From Streptomyces sp. 6-11-2 (lineage in GTDB: Bacteria; Actinomycetota; Actinomycetes; Streptomycetales; Streptomycetaceae), in contig NZ_BJOR01000001.1 in assembly GCF_006540305.1 (NCBI RefSeq), forward strand, positions 2,914,001 to 2,978,000: 64,000 nucleotides of DNA. The letters run 5' to 3'. How positions within the stretch are numbered: position 1 is the stretch's first letter; the number at the start of each line of letters is the position of its first letter. A model generated the notes under the pieces. The model had not been told where the DNA came from and made no database searches. It saw only the letters and a list, made by a program, of their open reading frames with translations. A program made the position numbers and the translations under genes. This document shows, piece after piece, positions 49,910 through 58,619 of the stretch.

Positions 49910-50499
49910 TCAGAGTGAGAGCGTCTTCGCGATGTCGTCGGCCATCTGCTCGGCCGGCTCGCCAGGACCGGTTCCGTCCAGGAGACCAGCATCGTGAGGG
50001 CCGTCTCCATGCCGTCCGGGCGGACGCCGTAGAACACCGTGTGGACCACCGGGCGGGGGCCGAAGAAGCCCTTCTTCTCGCCGATGAGGTTCTGGCGGAT
50101 GCGGACGGCGTCGCCGAGGGGGAGCCGTACCTCGCGTACGTCCGGTTCGCCGAAGTCGTGGCTCGCCATGTGCTCGGCCAGCAGCGAGAGGGAGACCTCG
50201 GGGAACGCCTCGTCGGGGTGGATGGCGTCGAGTTCCATGATGGCCGCCACCGTCTCGTGACCGCTCACGTACCAGCCGAAGGCCGCCAGCGGATCGCGGG
50301 TGTAGCAGTCGGCGACCGTGCGCTTGAGGCTCCGGGCCAGGCGGCGGGCGTCGCCCGGCGCACCGTCCTGCGCGTATCGCTCGGCGAGTTCCTGGCCCTG
50401 TTGCTTGGCCCAGGAGTCCAGGTCCACGCTCCCGGCGGCGGGGAAGGGCAGCCAGTCCTCCGAGAACTCCAGGCCGAGGTTCGAGAGGTCGTCGGTCAT
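49910..50499 (-). pseudogene. Conserved Tad-locus protein with 3' frameshift
   Basis: The frame from ATG 50499 encodes a ~180-aa soluble protein (LEFSEDWLPFPAAGS, CYTRDPLAAFGWYVSGHE, VRLPLGDAVRIRQNLIGEKKG) ending with LVSWTEPVL. There, near 49958-49965, the frame runs on into sequence that is only antisense of the neighbouring secreted-protein gene, for another ~250 codons. A single missing base restores a natural end, EPAEQMADDIAKTLSL and a TGA at 49910-49912. The protein family is unknown to me; it is the last gene of the pilus operon. Sequencing error is the main alternative. Confidence 0.7.
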
Positions 50500-50566
50500 G
50501 CTGTCGGTCACTCCGTCCAGGTAGGCGAGTCGGCGATCGCGTCGAAGAGCCACGCTGATGAATGCG

Positions 50567-51049
50567 TCACCCCACCTCGTTCCTGGCCACGGCCCGACCG
50601 TGGACGGCCACGTTGCCGCCGTAGAACATGCCGGTGAAGACGGGCGAGTACGTCAGCTGGATCTCGACCTGTACCTGGTCGGCGTCGGCTGCCACGCAGT
50701 GGCTCGCGGCGATGTCGGCGCCCGTCATGCTCACCTCCCGGGCGAAGGCCTTCACGCGGGCGTCGCAGTTCTCGTAGTTGATCGGGGCGGGGCCGCCCTC
50801 GTTGTCGTAGAGGGCCTCGCGGTCGATGTCCTGGGCGGCGTAGCGGGCCGCCTGTTCCGCTATGTCCGCGGCTCGTTCGCGCTTGGAGATGGACAGGCCG
50901 CCGTCGATGACGAAGGCGGACAGGGCGAGGAAGACCAGCGCGAAGATGATGACCGCGCCGGCGCCCGAGCCGCGGTCGTCCAGTGCCGTGGCCCGGGTGG
51001 ACCACCAGGTGCGCACGCGATCGGCCGCGGCGGCGCTCACGTTCCTCAC
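50567..51049 (-). CDS. tadG: TadG/TadE-like pilus assembly protein
   Basis: This 160-aa bitopic membrane protein has a basic N-terminus followed by GSGAGAVIIFALVFLALSAFVIDGG, the TadG-type helix, and then a periplasm-like domain. Its shorter-than-usual length (most TadG are over 300 aa) suggests the minimal actinobacterial form. GTG 51049 overlaps the preceding tadE stop by 4 nt. Probably a pseudopilin-like or anchoring component of the Flp pilus. Confidence 0.82.
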   Translation of the reverse strand: MRNVSAAAADRVRTWWSTRATALDDRGSGAGAVIIFALVFLALSAFVIDGGLSISKRERAADIAEQAARYAAQDIDREALYDNEGGPAPINYENCDARVKAFAREVSMTGADIAASHCVAADADQVQVEIQLTYSPVFTGMFYGGNVAVHGRAVARNEVG

Positions 51050-51474
51050 GCCGACCTCCGGAAGGGGTCCAGCGGCGAACTGAAGCTCGCGGACAGCCGC
51101 GTCGGGATGTTCAGGCCCAGTGACGCCAGGCCGCGCACCTGGCAGCTGACCTCGACGGTGAACAGGGTGTCGGGGGCGAAGCCCGCGCTCGTCTGCACCA
51201 CCGAGACCGGCCCCGTGCAGACGTCGGCCAGGTCCGCCTCCGCCGCCTTGCGCGCCTCGGACATGGCCGTCGCATGGTCCTTCTGGATGGAGCCCGCTCG
51301 TGCCGCGTCCCGTGCCGCGCCGTCGACCGCGCCGCGGCCCTCGACGAGTTGGCCGAAGGCCACCAGCACCAGGATGAACAGGATCATCACCGGGGCGAGG
51401 ATCACGACCTCCACGGTGGACAGGCCGCCGTCGTCACGGGCGGACGGAAAAGACGGCCGGGAAGAGCGGTTCAT
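51046..51474 (-). CDS. tadE: TadE-like pseudopilin 1
   Basis: This 142-aa protein has the TadE signature DDGGLSTVEVVILAPVMILFILVLVA: a class of prepilin-like helix with conserved Glu after the small-residue stretch. The C-terminal extracytoplasmic part holds two cysteines (VCTGPVS, VEVSCQV). ATG 51474 directly follows the stop of the other tadE gene (TAGATG). It is presumably processed by the A24 peptidase or anchored unprocessed, as is known for TadE proteins. Confidence 0.85.
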   Translation of the reverse strand: MNRSSRPSFPSARDDGGLSTVEVVILAPVMILFILVLVAFGQLVEGRGAVDGAARDAARAGSIQKDHATAMSEARKAAEADLADVCTGPVSVVQTSAGFAPDTLFTVEVSCQVRGLASLGLNIPTRLSASFSSPLDPFRRSA

Positions 51475-51948
51475 CTAGTTTCCGTCCTCCCGCACGAACC
51501 TCTCCACCGGCCCCGAGGACTGCGCGTGCACCGTCAGGTTCAGGCCCGGGAACACCGTCGGGATCCGCGCCGAGATCTCCACGCCCACGGTGTTCTGCTC
51601 CGGTTGCAGCATCTTCACGTCCGGCGACAGCACCAGTTGCGGGCCCAGCTGGCGGATGTAGGCGTCGACGACGTTCCGCGCCTCGCCCCGCCAGGCGCCG
51701 GGCTGCTCGTCGGCCGTGGCGCGGGCCTTGCGGGCGCCGGCCTGGGCCGCCGCCTGGGCGACGTGGTCGGCGAAGAAGTACAGCGCGAACTGCACCGTCG
51801 CAAAGATCATGAAGAACAGTACGGGGGTGAGCAGCACGAACTCGATCGCGGTCATCCCGCGGTCGCCGCCGGTGGCCGCCGCCTCACGCGCGGCCCGCAC
51901 CCTGCGGCGTACCGCGCGTCGCACCCGTCCGCCCACGTCCGCCAGCAT
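51475..51948 (-). CDS. TadE-like pseudopilin 2
   Basis: This 157-aa protein has an Arg-rich N-terminus and the TadE/TadF-type helix GMTAIEFVLLTPVLFFMIFATVQ, including the conserved Glu at the pilin-like +5 position, then an extracytoplasmic domain with no cysteines. The ATG at 51948 is chosen because GGACGGGG sits just before it; further upstream the frame is repetitive. It is separated from the flp gene by 110 nt containing short tandem repeats. Confidence 0.83.
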   Translation of the reverse strand: MLADVGGRVRRAVRRRVRAAREAAATGGDRGMTAIEFVLLTPVLFFMIFATVQFALYFFADHVAQAAAQAGARKARATADEQPGAWRGEARNVVDAYIRQLGPQLVLSPDVKMLQPEQNTVGVEISARIPTVFPGLNLTVHAQSSGPVERFVREDGN

Positions 51949-51970
51949 CCCCGTCCACCCCGTCGCGCTT

Positions 51971-52058
51971 CCTCGCCGTACGTGCGTCGTACGTGCACGC
52001 GTCCTACGTACGCTCGCCGTACATGCACTCGCCGTGCGTGCCCTCGCCGTACGCCCGG
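51971..52058. repeat. Short direct repeats between flp and tadE
   Basis: TCGCCGT recurs at exact 15-bp spacing (52014, 52029, 52044) within units like TCGCCGTACATGCAC, and looser CGTACGTGC copies lie at 51973-52010. This is the only sizeable non-coding gap in the pilus operon. Function unknown; it could contain an RNA processing or attenuation site that separates abundant pilin from downstream genes. Confidence 0.6.
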
Positions 52059-52310
52059 TCAGCAGGTCTTGCCCGCGTCCGCGCCCTTGATGCAGTCGCC
52101 CACCTTGTTGGCGCCCTCGCTCAGCGCCGAGTTGATGATGGCGGCCACCACGCCGACGATCGCCACGACGACCGCGGAGATGATGACCCACTCGACCGCG
52201 GAGGCACCACGGTCCAGTTCGCCGGAGCGGGCGCGCTGCACACGGCCGCCCAGGAAGGTGACCAGGAAGTCCACGGTCGGGATCCCGATGTGGAAGTCTC
52301 GTCCGTTCAT
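52059..52310 (-). CDS. flp: Flp-type pilin
   Basis: This 83-aa small pilin has a basic, hydrophilic leader of ~35 residues, then GASAVEWVIISAVVVAIVGVVAA, the Flp hydrophobic helix with the conserved Glu after the cleavage region, and a short C-terminus with two cysteines (GDCIKG, GKTC) that could be disulfide-linked. The leader is long for a Flp pilin, as in other actinobacteria. ATG 52310; 56 nt after the tadC stop. It is the probable major structural subunit of the pilus. Confidence 0.87.
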   Translation of the reverse strand: MNGRDFHIGIPTVDFLVTFLGGRVQRARSGELDRGASAVEWVIISAVVVAIVGVVAAIINSALSEGANKVGDCIKGADAGKTC

Positions 52311-52366
52311 GACAGTCGTTTCCTCTCGAATTCAGGGCAGTTGGCAGGGTCTGGCAGGGGCGGCGC

Positions 52367-53290
52367 TCACACCTGGAACACCCGCATCGCCGCCGGGAAG
52401 ATCAGGAACACCAGGAAACCCGCGCACAGCAGCAGCTGGGCCACGAGCATCGACTGGGACTTCTCGCCCGCGCTGCCCTCGATCTCGGCCAGTTCGCGGT
52501 GGCGCATGGTCTCGGCGCGCGAGGCGAGCGACTCGCGCACCTTCGCGCCGTCGTCCGCGACCAGGGCCAGGGAGGCCGAAAGATCCTTCAGCTCCTCCAC
52601 GCCCAGCTCCTCGCCGAGCTGCCCGAGCGCCTGCCACTGGCTGATGCCGGTGATCCGGGCGTCGGCGAGGGCGTTGCGGATCCGCTGGTTCGCCCAGCCG
52701 TCGGACACCTCGGCCGCCGCCATCAGCGCCTCCGGCAGACCACGGCCGCCGGCCAGGCTCATGGACACCAGGTCCAGATACGCGCCGATGACCCGGCGCA
52801 GGTCACGGCGCTTGTCGGCCGCGTCCCGCCGGATCTCCAGATCGGGCAGGAAGAAGAACAGCGCCGCGCACAGCAGCGCCAGCCAGACCGGGATGACCGG
52901 GCTGCGGCCGAAGCCCAGCGAGTAGACCACGGCGAACAGCAGCGGACCGAAGAACAGCCCCGCGACCGACAGCAGCACCTTCGTCGCGAGGAACCTCTCC
53001 CAGCTGCGCTCCAGCACCGCGAGATCGGCGCGCAACGAGCGCTGTTCCCAGCCCTGCTGAAGGTAGAACTCGGCGACGCGAGCGCCGACCTGGGCGCGGA
53101 ACGTACCGAATCGGCCCGTCTCCTCCCGGGTCTGGTGCCGCGTCTCGTACGCCGCGCCCCGCGCCCGCATCGCGTCGATCCGCGCGACCTGCGCGACCGC
53201 GCTCCGCCTGGACGGCATCAGGGCGCGTACGAGGGCGTAGACGCCGAGGCCGAGGACCGCTCCGACCACGACCGGCATCGTCAGGTTCAC
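52367..53290 (-). CDS. tadC: Tad platform protein TadC (T2SS GspF family)
   Basis: This 307-aa inner-membrane platform protein has a single N-terminal helix (VVVGAVLGLGVYALVRAL), a paired central helix around LLSVAGLFFGPLLFAVVYSLGFG, a cytoplasmic F domain (YLDLVSMSLAGGRGLPEALM) and a final helix AQLLLCAGFLVFLIFPAAM. With TadB it forms the pilus assembly platform turned by TadA. The GTG start at 53290 overlaps the tadB stop by 4 nt. Confidence 0.9.
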   Translation of the reverse strand: MNLTMPVVVGAVLGLGVYALVRALMPSRRSAVAQVARIDAMRARGAAYETRHQTREETGRFGTFRAQVGARVAEFYLQQGWEQRSLRADLAVLERSWERFLATKVLLSVAGLFFGPLLFAVVYSLGFGRSPVIPVWLALLCAALFFFLPDLEIRRDAADKRRDLRRVIGAYLDLVSMSLAGGRGLPEALMAAAEVSDGWANQRIRNALADARITGISQWQALGQLGEELGVEELKDLSASLALVADDGAKVRESLASRAETMRHRELAEIEGSAGEKSQSMLVAQLLLCAGFLVFLIFPAAMRVFQV

Positions 53291-54255
53291 CGGCGTACCC
53301 CTTCCTCCTGCTGGGCGGGTGTGCGCGGCCGTACGAACTGGACCGCCGCCTCGTCCCGCACCAGGAAGCGTTCGGGCGTCTCGATCGTGGACAGCTTGCG
53401 CAGCCACCAGAAGCCGAGCGCGAACAGACCGCAGACGACCGCGAGGACCAACTGGCCGACCGGGGTGCCGTACGGCGACACGAAGTCGCGGTTGAAGACG
53501 GACAGTCCGAGCACGAAGGCGACGGAGACGGCGACGACGATCTGCACCGAGCGTCGGGTCGAGGCCCGCTGGGCCATCACGCGCTGACGCATGTCGACCT
53601 CCTCGCGCGACGACTTGGCCAGTGCGCCGAGGACCTGGCGCAGACCGGGGCCGCGCAGCCGGGCATTGAGGATGAGCGCGGCGACGATGATGTCGGCGGA
53701 GGCGTCGTCGATCTCGTCGGCGAGCAGTTGCAGCGCCTCGGGCAGCGGAGTGCGGGCGCGCAACCGGTCGACCAATGCGTCCAGATGGGGCCGCAGGACC
53801 GGGGCGGCGGCGCGCGCCGAGGCCGGGATGGCCTGCTCCAGGCCGACCGCGCCGGCGATCGTGTCGCGCAGCGACTCCGTCCAGGAGGCCAGGGCCTCCA
53901 CACGGCGCATCGCGGCCCGTTCCTCCGCGGCACCGCCGAAGAGGCGGTCCCAGAAGAAGACGAGGACACCGGCCGCGATCCCGGCGACCGCCCACCGGGT
54001 GAGCAGCAGGACGGCGAGGCCGACGAGAGCGGCGACGGAGCCGCGCTGCCCGGCGAAACGGAGCAGTTCGCTCGCCCGCCGACTCGCCCGCTGCTTCTCG
54101 TGCTCGGGCTTGGGGGGCAGTCCGCGTACGGCGACGACCAGCAGGGCGAGACCGCCGCCGACGGCGACGCCGGAACCGATCGAGTACAGCACGGTGGTGG
54201 AGAACAGGCCCCCCATGGAGCCGAGCGGGGCCAGTGCGGCAGACGTCATGGTCAC
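53287..54255 (-). CDS. tadB: Tad platform protein TadB (T2SS GspF family)
   Basis: This 322-aa membrane protein has two N-terminal helices (VLYSIGSGVAVGGGLALLVVAV; GSVAALVGLAVLLLTRW), the cytoplasmic F domain (SWTESLRDTIAGAVGLEQAI .. LPEALQLLADEIDDASADI) and a C-terminal helix pair. It is the partner of TadC. ATG 54255 overlaps the tadA stop by 4 nt, and its own stop overlaps tadC. Confidence 0.9.
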   Translation of the reverse strand: MTMTSAALAPLGSMGGLFSTTVLYSIGSGVAVGGGLALLVVAVRGLPPKPEHEKQRASRRASELLRFAGQRGSVAALVGLAVLLLTRWAVAGIAAGVLVFFWDRLFGGAAEERAAMRRVEALASWTESLRDTIAGAVGLEQAIPASARAAAPVLRPHLDALVDRLRARTPLPEALQLLADEIDDASADIIVAALILNARLRGPGLRQVLGALAKSSREEVDMRQRVMAQRASTRRSVQIVVAVSVAFVLGLSVFNRDFVSPYGTPVGQLVLAVVCGLFALGFWWLRKLSTIETPERFLVRDEAAVQFVRPRTPAQQEEGVRR

Positions 54256-55559
54256 CCCCAGGTTCCGTGGGGCTGGTAACCGTGCGCCATGAGGTCCTCC
54301 AGGCAGGCTATGGGCGCGTGCGGCACGACCCGGCCGTCGGGCGTTTCGGCGAACACCTCGCTGGACAGCACGCGGCCGTCGACGCCGTTGACCTCGCGGA
54401 CCGAGGTCACCATGCGCTGAAGCCGGCCGCCGGTCTGGAAGTTGTTGCGCCGCTGGATGAAGACGACGAAGTTCACCGCGCCCGCGATCAGCATCTGGCT
54501 GGCCTCGATGGGCAGCCGCTCCGTCGCCTGCAACGCGTAGGTGGAGATGCGGTTGAAGACCTCGCTGGAGCTGTTGGCGTGGATCGTGGACAGCGAGCCG
54601 TCGTTGCCCTGCGACATCGCGTTCAGCATGGTCACGATCTCGTCGCCGAGCACCTCGCCGACGATGACGCGGGAGGGGTTCATACGGAGGGACCGACGCA
54701 CCAGCTCGGCCATGGAAATGGTGCCCTGGCCCTCGGAGTTGGGCAGCCGTTCCTCGAACGCCACCGCGTTGGGGTGCAGTTCAGGGAAGGTGTCCAACCC
54801 GAGCTCCAGCGCCCGCTCGACCGTGATGAGCCGCTCGTGCGGCGGGATCTCGTTGGCGAGGGCGCGCAGCAGTGTCGTCTTTCCGGCGTTCGTGGCGCCC
54901 GCGATCATGATGTTCTTGCGGGCGCGGACCGCGCAGGCCAGGAAGTGCCCCAGCTCCGGCGCGAGCGTGCCGTTGCCGACCAGGTCGGAGATGAACACCT
55001 TGCCCATCCGGGCCCGGCGGATGGACAGCGCGGGCCGGCGGGTCACGTCCATGACGGCCGACAGACGCGAACCGTCCGGCAGCCGCAGGTCGAGCTGCGG
55101 GTTGGCGGAGTCGAAGGGGCGGGACGACAGGCCCGAGTAGGCGCCGAGCACCTGGATGAGCTCGATCAGCTCCTCGTCGGTCTCGGCGACCGGCTCGCCC
55201 TTGACCTCGCGCCCGTCGGCGTATCCGACGAACACCTGGTCGCAGCCGTTGATGTCGATGTTCTCGACCTGCGGGTCGTCGAGCAGCGGCTGGAGCCGGC
55301 CGACGCCGAACAGCGCCGCGTGCACGGCGGCCGCGTACTGCTCCTCGGTCTCGGCGTCCAGCGGCGTACGGCCCGCGTTGATCTCGGCGCGGGCGTACTC
55401 CTCCAGTATCTGCGCTATGACCGCGCGGGCGTACTGCCGCTCGTCCTCGCCGGACATCGGCGTGACGCCGTTGACCTGGTCGAGTCGGCGCTGCTCCGCG
55501 ATGCGGTCACCGGCGTCCTGCCGGAACCGCTTGACCAGCTGGTGATCGACAGCCGTCAT
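54252..55559 (-). CDS. tadA: Tad pilus assembly ATPase TadA (CpaF)
   Basis: This 435-aa secretion ATPase has an N-terminal domain to ~180, then Walker A GATNAGKTT at residues 221-229, the Asp/Glu box in RALELGLDTFPELHPN, Walker B SRVIVGEVLGDE, and a conserved His box STIHANSS. It powers assembly (and in some species retraction) of Flp pili. ATG 55559 overlaps the tadZ stop by 4 nt, and its stop overlaps tadB. Confidence 0.93.
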   Translation of the reverse strand: MTAVDHQLVKRFRQDAGDRIAEQRRLDQVNGVTPMSGEDERQYARAVIAQILEEYARAEINAGRTPLDAETEEQYAAAVHAALFGVGRLQPLLDDPQVENIDINGCDQVFVGYADGREVKGEPVAETDEELIELIQVLGAYSGLSSRPFDSANPQLDLRLPDGSRLSAVMDVTRRPALSIRRARMGKVFISDLVGNGTLAPELGHFLACAVRARKNIMIAGATNAGKTTLLRALANEIPPHERLITVERALELGLDTFPELHPNAVAFEERLPNSEGQGTISMAELVRRSLRMNPSRVIVGEVLGDEIVTMLNAMSQGNDGSLSTIHANSSSEVFNRISTYALQATERLPIEASQMLIAGAVNFVVFIQRRNNFQTGGRLQRMVTSVREVNGVDGRVLSSEVFAETPDGRVVPHAPIACLEDLMAHGYQPHGTWG

Positions 55560-56548
55560 CGCCCGGCTCCTGGCTGACCATTCGTGTGGGGCTGGTACGG
55601 CTGCTGGGCCTGGGGCATCTGCTGACCCTGGGCCGCTTGCTGCGCTTGGGCCGCTTGCTGGGCTTGGGGAGCCTGTTGCGTCTGGCGGGCTTGCTGAACC
55701 TGGTGGGCCTGCTGCGTTTGGTGGGCTTGTTGCGCCTGTGCGGATACGGCCCAGGCGGCACCGTACTGCTGGTACAGGTCGGCGGCGACCTTGCGGGCCG
55801 AGCGGATCAGCAAGGACTTGTCCAGGCGGCCGCGCCTGCGCCCGGCCAACTGCTCGGCGCCCGCCGGGTCGTCGGCGATGGTGCCGACGACGCGGGCACC
55901 GGTCTGGGCGTGCACCAGCATGTCGTTGACCTGACCGGAGACCTTGCCCGCGGTGTTCGGGTCGGCGACCAGGACGACGCCGACCACCGGGGTCGCCAGG
56001 CTCGCGGCACCGCGCGGGCCGCCGTGCAGCTTCGCGGACAGCGCGGCGGCGCGGTCGCGGACGCGGGCGATGGCCTCCGGCTCGGTGCGCGAGATCAGCA
56101 GCAGGAGGGAGGCGTGCGGGAACAGTTCCACGGCGGGGGTGTCCCCGCTGATCCGGCCGCAGTCGGCGATGACGTCGGCGGGCGCGCTCGGGGAGTCGGC
56201 GAGCGAGGCGAAGGCGTGCCCCAGGGTGGGCCACAGGCCGGCGAGACCGGCGGCCTGCTCGGCGATGCCGAGCCCGACGAGGACCTCCAGGCCGCCGTTC
56301 AACGGCTGTACGTGATCCCAGAGTTGGTCCGGCACGAGTCCGCGGCGCGCGGTCGCGGCGATGGACAGCATGCCGACGTTCGGGTTGAGCGGCCCGCCGT
56401 GGGCCGCGGCGCTGCGGTAGACGAGGTCACCGCCGGCCGGGTCCGTCTCGGCGAGCAGCACGCGCCGCGGCCAGACGGCGGCCAGCGCGACGGCGGCGGT
56501 GGTGACGCCGGGCGAACCCTTGTCGGCGGCCAGTGCGATGAGGGCCAT
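55556..56548 (-). CDS. tadZ: TadZ/CpaE-type ParA-like ATPase with Q-rich tail
   Basis: This 330-aa MinD/ParA-fold protein opens with LAADKGSPGVTTAAVALAA, a deviant Walker A lacking the second lysine, and LLAETDPAGGDLVYR (switch I, Asp). TadZ proteins place the Tad machinery at its cell site. The last ~70 residues are a Gln/Ala-rich tail built of AQQAHQTQQAHQVQQ-like heptads, unusual for the family and likely disordered or coiled. ATG 56548, 16 nt after the cpaB stop; overlaps tadA by 4 nt. Confidence 0.85.
   Translation of the reverse strand: MALIALAADKGSPGVTTAAVALAAVWPRRVLLAETDPAGGDLVYRSAAAHGGPLNPNVGMLSIAATARRGLVPDQLWDHVQPLNGGLEVLVGLGIAEQAAGLAGLWPTLGHAFASLADSPSAPADVIADCGRISGDTPAVELFPHASLLLLISRTEPEAIARVRDRAAALSAKLHGGPRGAASLATPVVGVVLVADPNTAGKVSGQVNDMLVHAQTGARVVGTIADDPAGAEQLAGRRRGRLDKSLLIRSARKVAADLYQQYGAAWAVSAQAQQAHQTQQAHQVQQARQTQQAPQAQQAAQAQQAAQGQQMPQAQQPYQPHTNGQPGAGR
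55593..55741. repeat. Gln/Ala-coding short repeats in tadZ
   Basis: The stretch consists of variants of CTGGGCCTG/CTGTTGCGC triplet-rich units on the plus strand, giving the AQQAHQ-type tail of TadZ. It is a probable length-variable region. Confidence 0.65.
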
Positions 56549-56564
56549 GGATGCGCTGCCGCCC

Positions 56565-57281
56565 TCAGTTGCCGGGAACGACGACGACGGCGACGGAACC
56601 CACGGACGCGGCCTGGGCGACGGCGGCGGCGTCGGACTGGTCGACGAGGAGGGTGAGCGACAGGTTGCCGGTGCTCACGGCGGCGTCGCCGTTGTCACTC
56701 TTGGAACTGACGCGCGCCTTGTCGACGATGAGGCTGCCGCCTGCGGACGTGCCCGTGGAACCGCTGCCGGAGTTGGAACTCGACGCGTGGTCGCCGACGC
56801 GGTAGACGGCGACGATGTCACCGTTCTTGATGTCCGCCGGGTACTGGCCCTCCTTGAGAGCGACTCCGACGAAGGCCTTGCCGTCCGGCAGGCTGCTCTT
56901 CGCGCCGAACATCTGCCCCATCACGACCGTGTCCGCGTAGATGGTGGACTTGGCCTTGAGGGTCTTGAGGGTGCCCAGTTTGACCCACGGGATGTAGTTG
57001 ATGGAGTCGTCCGCGGCCACCATCACCGAGGTCACGTCATCGGAGGTGACGGACTCTCCGGCCGGGATGTCCTTCGTCACCTTGACGACCTCGATCCGGT
57101 CCCCGGCCTGGAGCACGAGCATCGTGGCGCCCAGCGCGCCCACCAGGATGAGCAGCACCGCCAGGGCCGCGAGCGCCGGTTTGCGCTCGCGAGGCGATGT
57201 GGGAAGCCGGTCACCGACCGTCGGCTGAGCCGGAGCCGCGGCGCGTCCCGCGCCCGCCCCCGTACGCTCCTGGATCTTCAC
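56565..57281 (-). CDS. cpaB: CpaB/RcpC-like SAF-domain pilus protein
   Basis: This 238-aa protein is membrane-anchored by a helix at ~34-58 (ALAALAVLLILVGALGATML) followed by a SAF domain (VVKVTKDIPAGESVTSDDVTSV), as in CpaB/RcpC proteins of Tad pili, which sit outside the membrane and stabilise the pilus channel; here it lacks an outer membrane to act on. A Ser/Gly-rich insert lies at ~165-180 (SSSNSGSGSTGTSAGG). GTG 57281. It is the first gene of the pilus operon, so the promoter lies in 57282-57962. Confidence 0.85.
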   Translation of the reverse strand: MKIQERTGAGAGRAAAPAQPTVGDRLPTSPRERKPALAALAVLLILVGALGATMLVLQAGDRIEVVKVTKDIPAGESVTSDDVTSVMVAADDSINYIPWVKLGTLKTLKAKSTIYADTVVMGQMFGAKSSLPDGKAFVGVALKEGQYPADIKNGDIVAVYRVGDHASSSNSGSGSTGTSAGGSLIVDKARVSSKSDNGDAAVSTGNLSLTLLVDQSDAAAVAQAASVGSVAVVVVPGN

Positions 57282-57962
57282 GCAACCGCTCCCCGTACAC
57301 CCAAGATGTCGTCTGCCAAGCTCTTTGCCTGGGCTGCAAACCCGGACACTTCACCAGCGATCCGGGCGATGTCGCGGCTATCCGGCGCGGTGTCGAGTGT
57401 CAAGCCATCGCACGGTATCAGCCGCACATAAGCCCCTCAAGGCGAGTCAGGCCCCGTGGTCCACGGCTGACTTGACGTTATCCGTCAGCAACTCGGGCAT
57501 AAGCCTGACCCCATGGGGTGCGACCGAATTACAGTCAAGCCAGTGTGCGACCGCGAACCCGTCGTCACGGTGACCCTCTGGAGTCCCGGCTCACGCCTGG
57601 CCCGCGACCACTGGGAACGCACCATGCCTGCACGAATTGCTCACAAGGGAGCGGATCAGTCATGCCGTGATCTTCCCCATGAAGCAAGCACCACTGACTT
57701 TGACCGGCTCTGAGCTGGTCGCCGTCGCGCTGCCCGCCTGCTTGAACGATGCAGAGGACATCGCCGCCGCCGACAAGGCGACCGCCCCGCCGTGACCCAC
57801 TGGCACCGCCGCCACTGGGCCGATCAGGCTGCGCTGCATCACACCTTGGCAGCAAGAAGTCCGAAATTGACCTACCCGGAGAGGGGCCCGGCTTGGCGGA
57901 AGCAACCGCAGCACCGATACCGTCGAACTCCCTGACTAACTCAGTGCTCACGGGGAGTCACA
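57282..57962. other. Divergent intergenic region before cpaB and lipoprotein copy 2
   Basis: No certain gene is seen. It must contain the pilus-operon promoter (leftward) and the promoter of the lipoprotein module (rightward). One short frame, ATG 57679 to TGA 57795 (38 codons), could be a remnant or a small protein but has no recognisable family or RBS. GC content drops here compared with the pilus genes. Confidence 0.45.
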
Positions 57963-58619
57963 GTGAAGCGACGCTCTTTGCCCGTTGCTGCCGCGCTCGT
58001 CGCAGCCGCAGCCTTGTTGACGACGGCTTGCAGTGGCGGAGGCGGCAACTCCAAGGCCGACGACGCGATCCCGGGCGCCGACACCCGCGGTACCCAGGCG
58101 TCGCCATCGCCCAGCGCTGACACTTCGGACGAGCCTCATCGACCAGACATCACGCTGCCCGGCGACGTCAAGGACGTCTTTGAGGGATGGCATACCGGCA
58201 ATCCGACCAATGACGCCATCCTCGCCGATGCCGGCCGTGCGCAGACTGCCACCAACTACGCAATCATCAAGGGGAACCCCGACGAACCGGCTCTCGCGTT
58301 CTACCGGCAGGGGAACGCACTCGTCGGCGGCGCCAAGTGGGTCAAGTCCTTTGTGGATGCTGGGATCACCTACACGGGCACTGTGCGGTACTTCAACCCC
58401 GACGTGATCATCTACAGCAAGACCTCGGCAGGGGTGACGTTCTGCACGGATGAAACGAAGGCGTTCAACAAGGACACGAAGACGCAGAAGGTCGACAGGA
58501 CGCCCCCGGACAGCGACTCGTACGTCTACTACAACACGCACCTGAAGCGGAACAAGGACGGCGTCTGGCAGACCACGGAGCTCGTTTCCGACAGGGGGAA
58601 CGCGAAGTGCACGCCGTGA
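57963..58619 (+). CDS. Lipoprotein of the paralogous Tad-flanking module (copy 2)
   Basis: This 218-aa exported protein has a lipobox-like TTAC at 20-23 (C23) and a domain homologous to 48140-48781: RPDITLPGDVKDVFEGW, EPALAFYRQGNA, TYTGTVRYFNPDVIIYSKT, FCTDETKAFN and a final NAKCTP with the same two cysteines. Identity is partial, so the duplication is old. GTG 57963 with GGGGAG upstream. The downstream gene starts inside its 3' end (13-nt overlap), repeating the coupled arrangement of copy 1. Confidence 0.8.
   Translation: MKRRSLPVAAALVAAAALLTTACSGGGGNSKADDAIPGADTRGTQASPSPSADTSDEPHRPDITLPGDVKDVFEGWHTGNPTNDAILADAGRAQTATNYAIIKGNPDEPALAFYRQGNALVGGAKWVKSFVDAGITYTGTVRYFNPDVIIYSKTSAGVTFCTDETKAFNKDTKTQKVDRTPPDSDSYVYYNTHLKRNKDGVWQTTELVSDRGNAKCTP

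Noticed and set aside
57679..57795. 38-codon frame with an ATG start
   Set aside because: No RBS, no family and no conservation evidence available; mentioned only within the intergenic entry.
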